A stretch of DNA of 64,000 nucleotides from Novosphingobium decolorationis (GTDB lineage: Bacteria; Pseudomonadota; Alphaproteobacteria; Sphingomonadales; Sphingomonadaceae). Shown in pieces: positions 63,648 to 64,000 of this stretch (positions are counted from its first letter, which is position 1; the number at the start of each line of letters is the position of its first letter). The position numbers were made by a program, and so were the translations under genes. Location: positions 3,627,001 to 3,691,000 of the forward strand of contig NZ_CP054856.1 of assembly GCF_018417475.1 (NCBI RefSeq), written 5' to 3'. Below the pieces are notes generated by a model. It made no database searches and had not been told where the DNA came from. It saw only the letters and a list, made by a program, of their open reading frames with translations.

Positions 63648-63683
63648 GGAACGCGCTGTGAGTTTGTGGGTTTTGCGGGGCAC
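63648..63683 (-). pseudogene. integrase N-terminal fragment (12 codons)
   Basis: Reading leftward from GTG 63683, with GGGAGA just upstream, gives MPRKTHKLTARS. It is in frame with VKRLSEPG across the IS once one target copy is removed. MPRKTHKLTA is a normal start for P4-type integrases, which proves the direction and position of the interruption. Confidence 0.82.
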
Positions 63684-63825
63684 GATCAGTCTCCCGCAGT
63701 CGGCATCGATATGATGCAGGTATGTTTATGAAATGGCATCGTTGTCCTGCCTGGCATGGAACATCAGGGGTGGTGCTGCGAGGGGACGGTCGAAGTGGCG
63801 CAGGCATCAAGATCGCCTGGTCCAC

Positions 63826-64000
63826 CTCGCCGTTGCAGCGAGAGCAACTTCGAAGATCAGGGTGGACAATGGCCCTGAATTCATCTCCCGGGCGCTCGAT
63901 CATTGGGCTTACATCAATCGGGTAACGCTGGACTTCAGCAGGCCGGGCAAGCCGACCGACAATGCCTTTGTGGAGTCCTTCAACGGCCGGCTCAGGGACG
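63826..64000 (+). pseudogene. IS3-family transposase (orfB) fragment, runs off right edge
   Basis: One frame reads KIRVDNGPEFISRALDHWA, then RVTLDFSRPGKPTDNAF and VESFNGRLRD to the window end. This is the C-terminal integrase-core (rve) region of IS3-type OrfB, with the D and E of the DDE triad. No start or N-terminal half is recognisable to the left, and homology fades before about 63826, so the copy looks truncated. The stretch 63684-63825 has no gene I recognise. Confidence 0.75.

Overview
The window is GC-rich, densely packed alphaproteobacterial DNA. It most resembles a sphingomonad (Novosphingobium/Sphingobium-like). The reasons are the TonB-dependent receptors of the Xanthomonas/Caulobacter carbohydrate type, a tryptophan-halogenase-like gene beside such a receptor, an XylX-type oxidative xylose pathway and the style of the housekeeping genes. 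The species assignment is inference. No plasmid or phage backbone is visible. The right end carries a tRNA-Ser, a tyrosine integrase remnant and insertion sequences.

Region 1 (1-22086) begins with the start of a leftward TPR gene and then holds a complete uptake [NiFe]-hydrogenase locus. hupSLEC encodes the membrane-bound enzyme, a HupE-type nickel permease and the cytochrome b subunit. After a hairpin terminator and a second promoter comes a run of overlapping genes: hupDFGHIJK, hypABCDE, a HoxA/HupR-type sigma-54 activator, the kinase HupT, the H2-sensing regulatory hydrogenase HupUV, hypF and a DUF3422 gene. Both hup promoters match the sigma-54 consensus with GG-N10-GC spacing. Each is preceded about 90-120 bp upstream by the same GGAAGG-type dyad, a candidate activator site. 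HupS carries the extra cysteines of oxygen-tolerant enzymes. hupH is broken by a 2-base insertion.

Region 2 (22096-48102) looks like a xyloglucan utilisation locus. It holds a TonB-dependent receptor and halogenase-like gene, two esterases, GH3, a LacI regulator, aldose epimerase, sugar porter, lactonase, sugar dehydrogenase, XylX, GH74, two GH35, GH31 with a PA14 insert, and GH29. Four LacI-type operators (core GNTAGCGYTAYC) sit in the promoter regions of every structural transcription unit and next to lacI. The reading is: outer-membrane import of xyloglucan oligosaccharides, removal of acetyl, fucosyl, galactosyl, xylosyl and glucosyl groups, and oxidation of the xylose to 2-oxoglutarate. 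xylD and xylA are not in the window.

Region 3 (48103-60987) is mostly core genome: a TRIC-like membrane protein, infC with an apparent AUA start, the phosphoesterase PdeM, hemF-map, a PhoD/TonB-receptor pair, a PilZ protein, a RelA/SpoT homologue, DUF1905, a cyclophilin-type protein and tRNA-Ser(GGA). REP-like GC hairpins lie between two convergent gene pairs.

Region 4 (60988-64000) is a mobile junction. An integrase beside the tRNA-Ser has been split after codon 12 by an IS256-family element with 28-bp inverted ends and an 8-bp target duplication. An IS3-type transposase fragment runs off the right edge.
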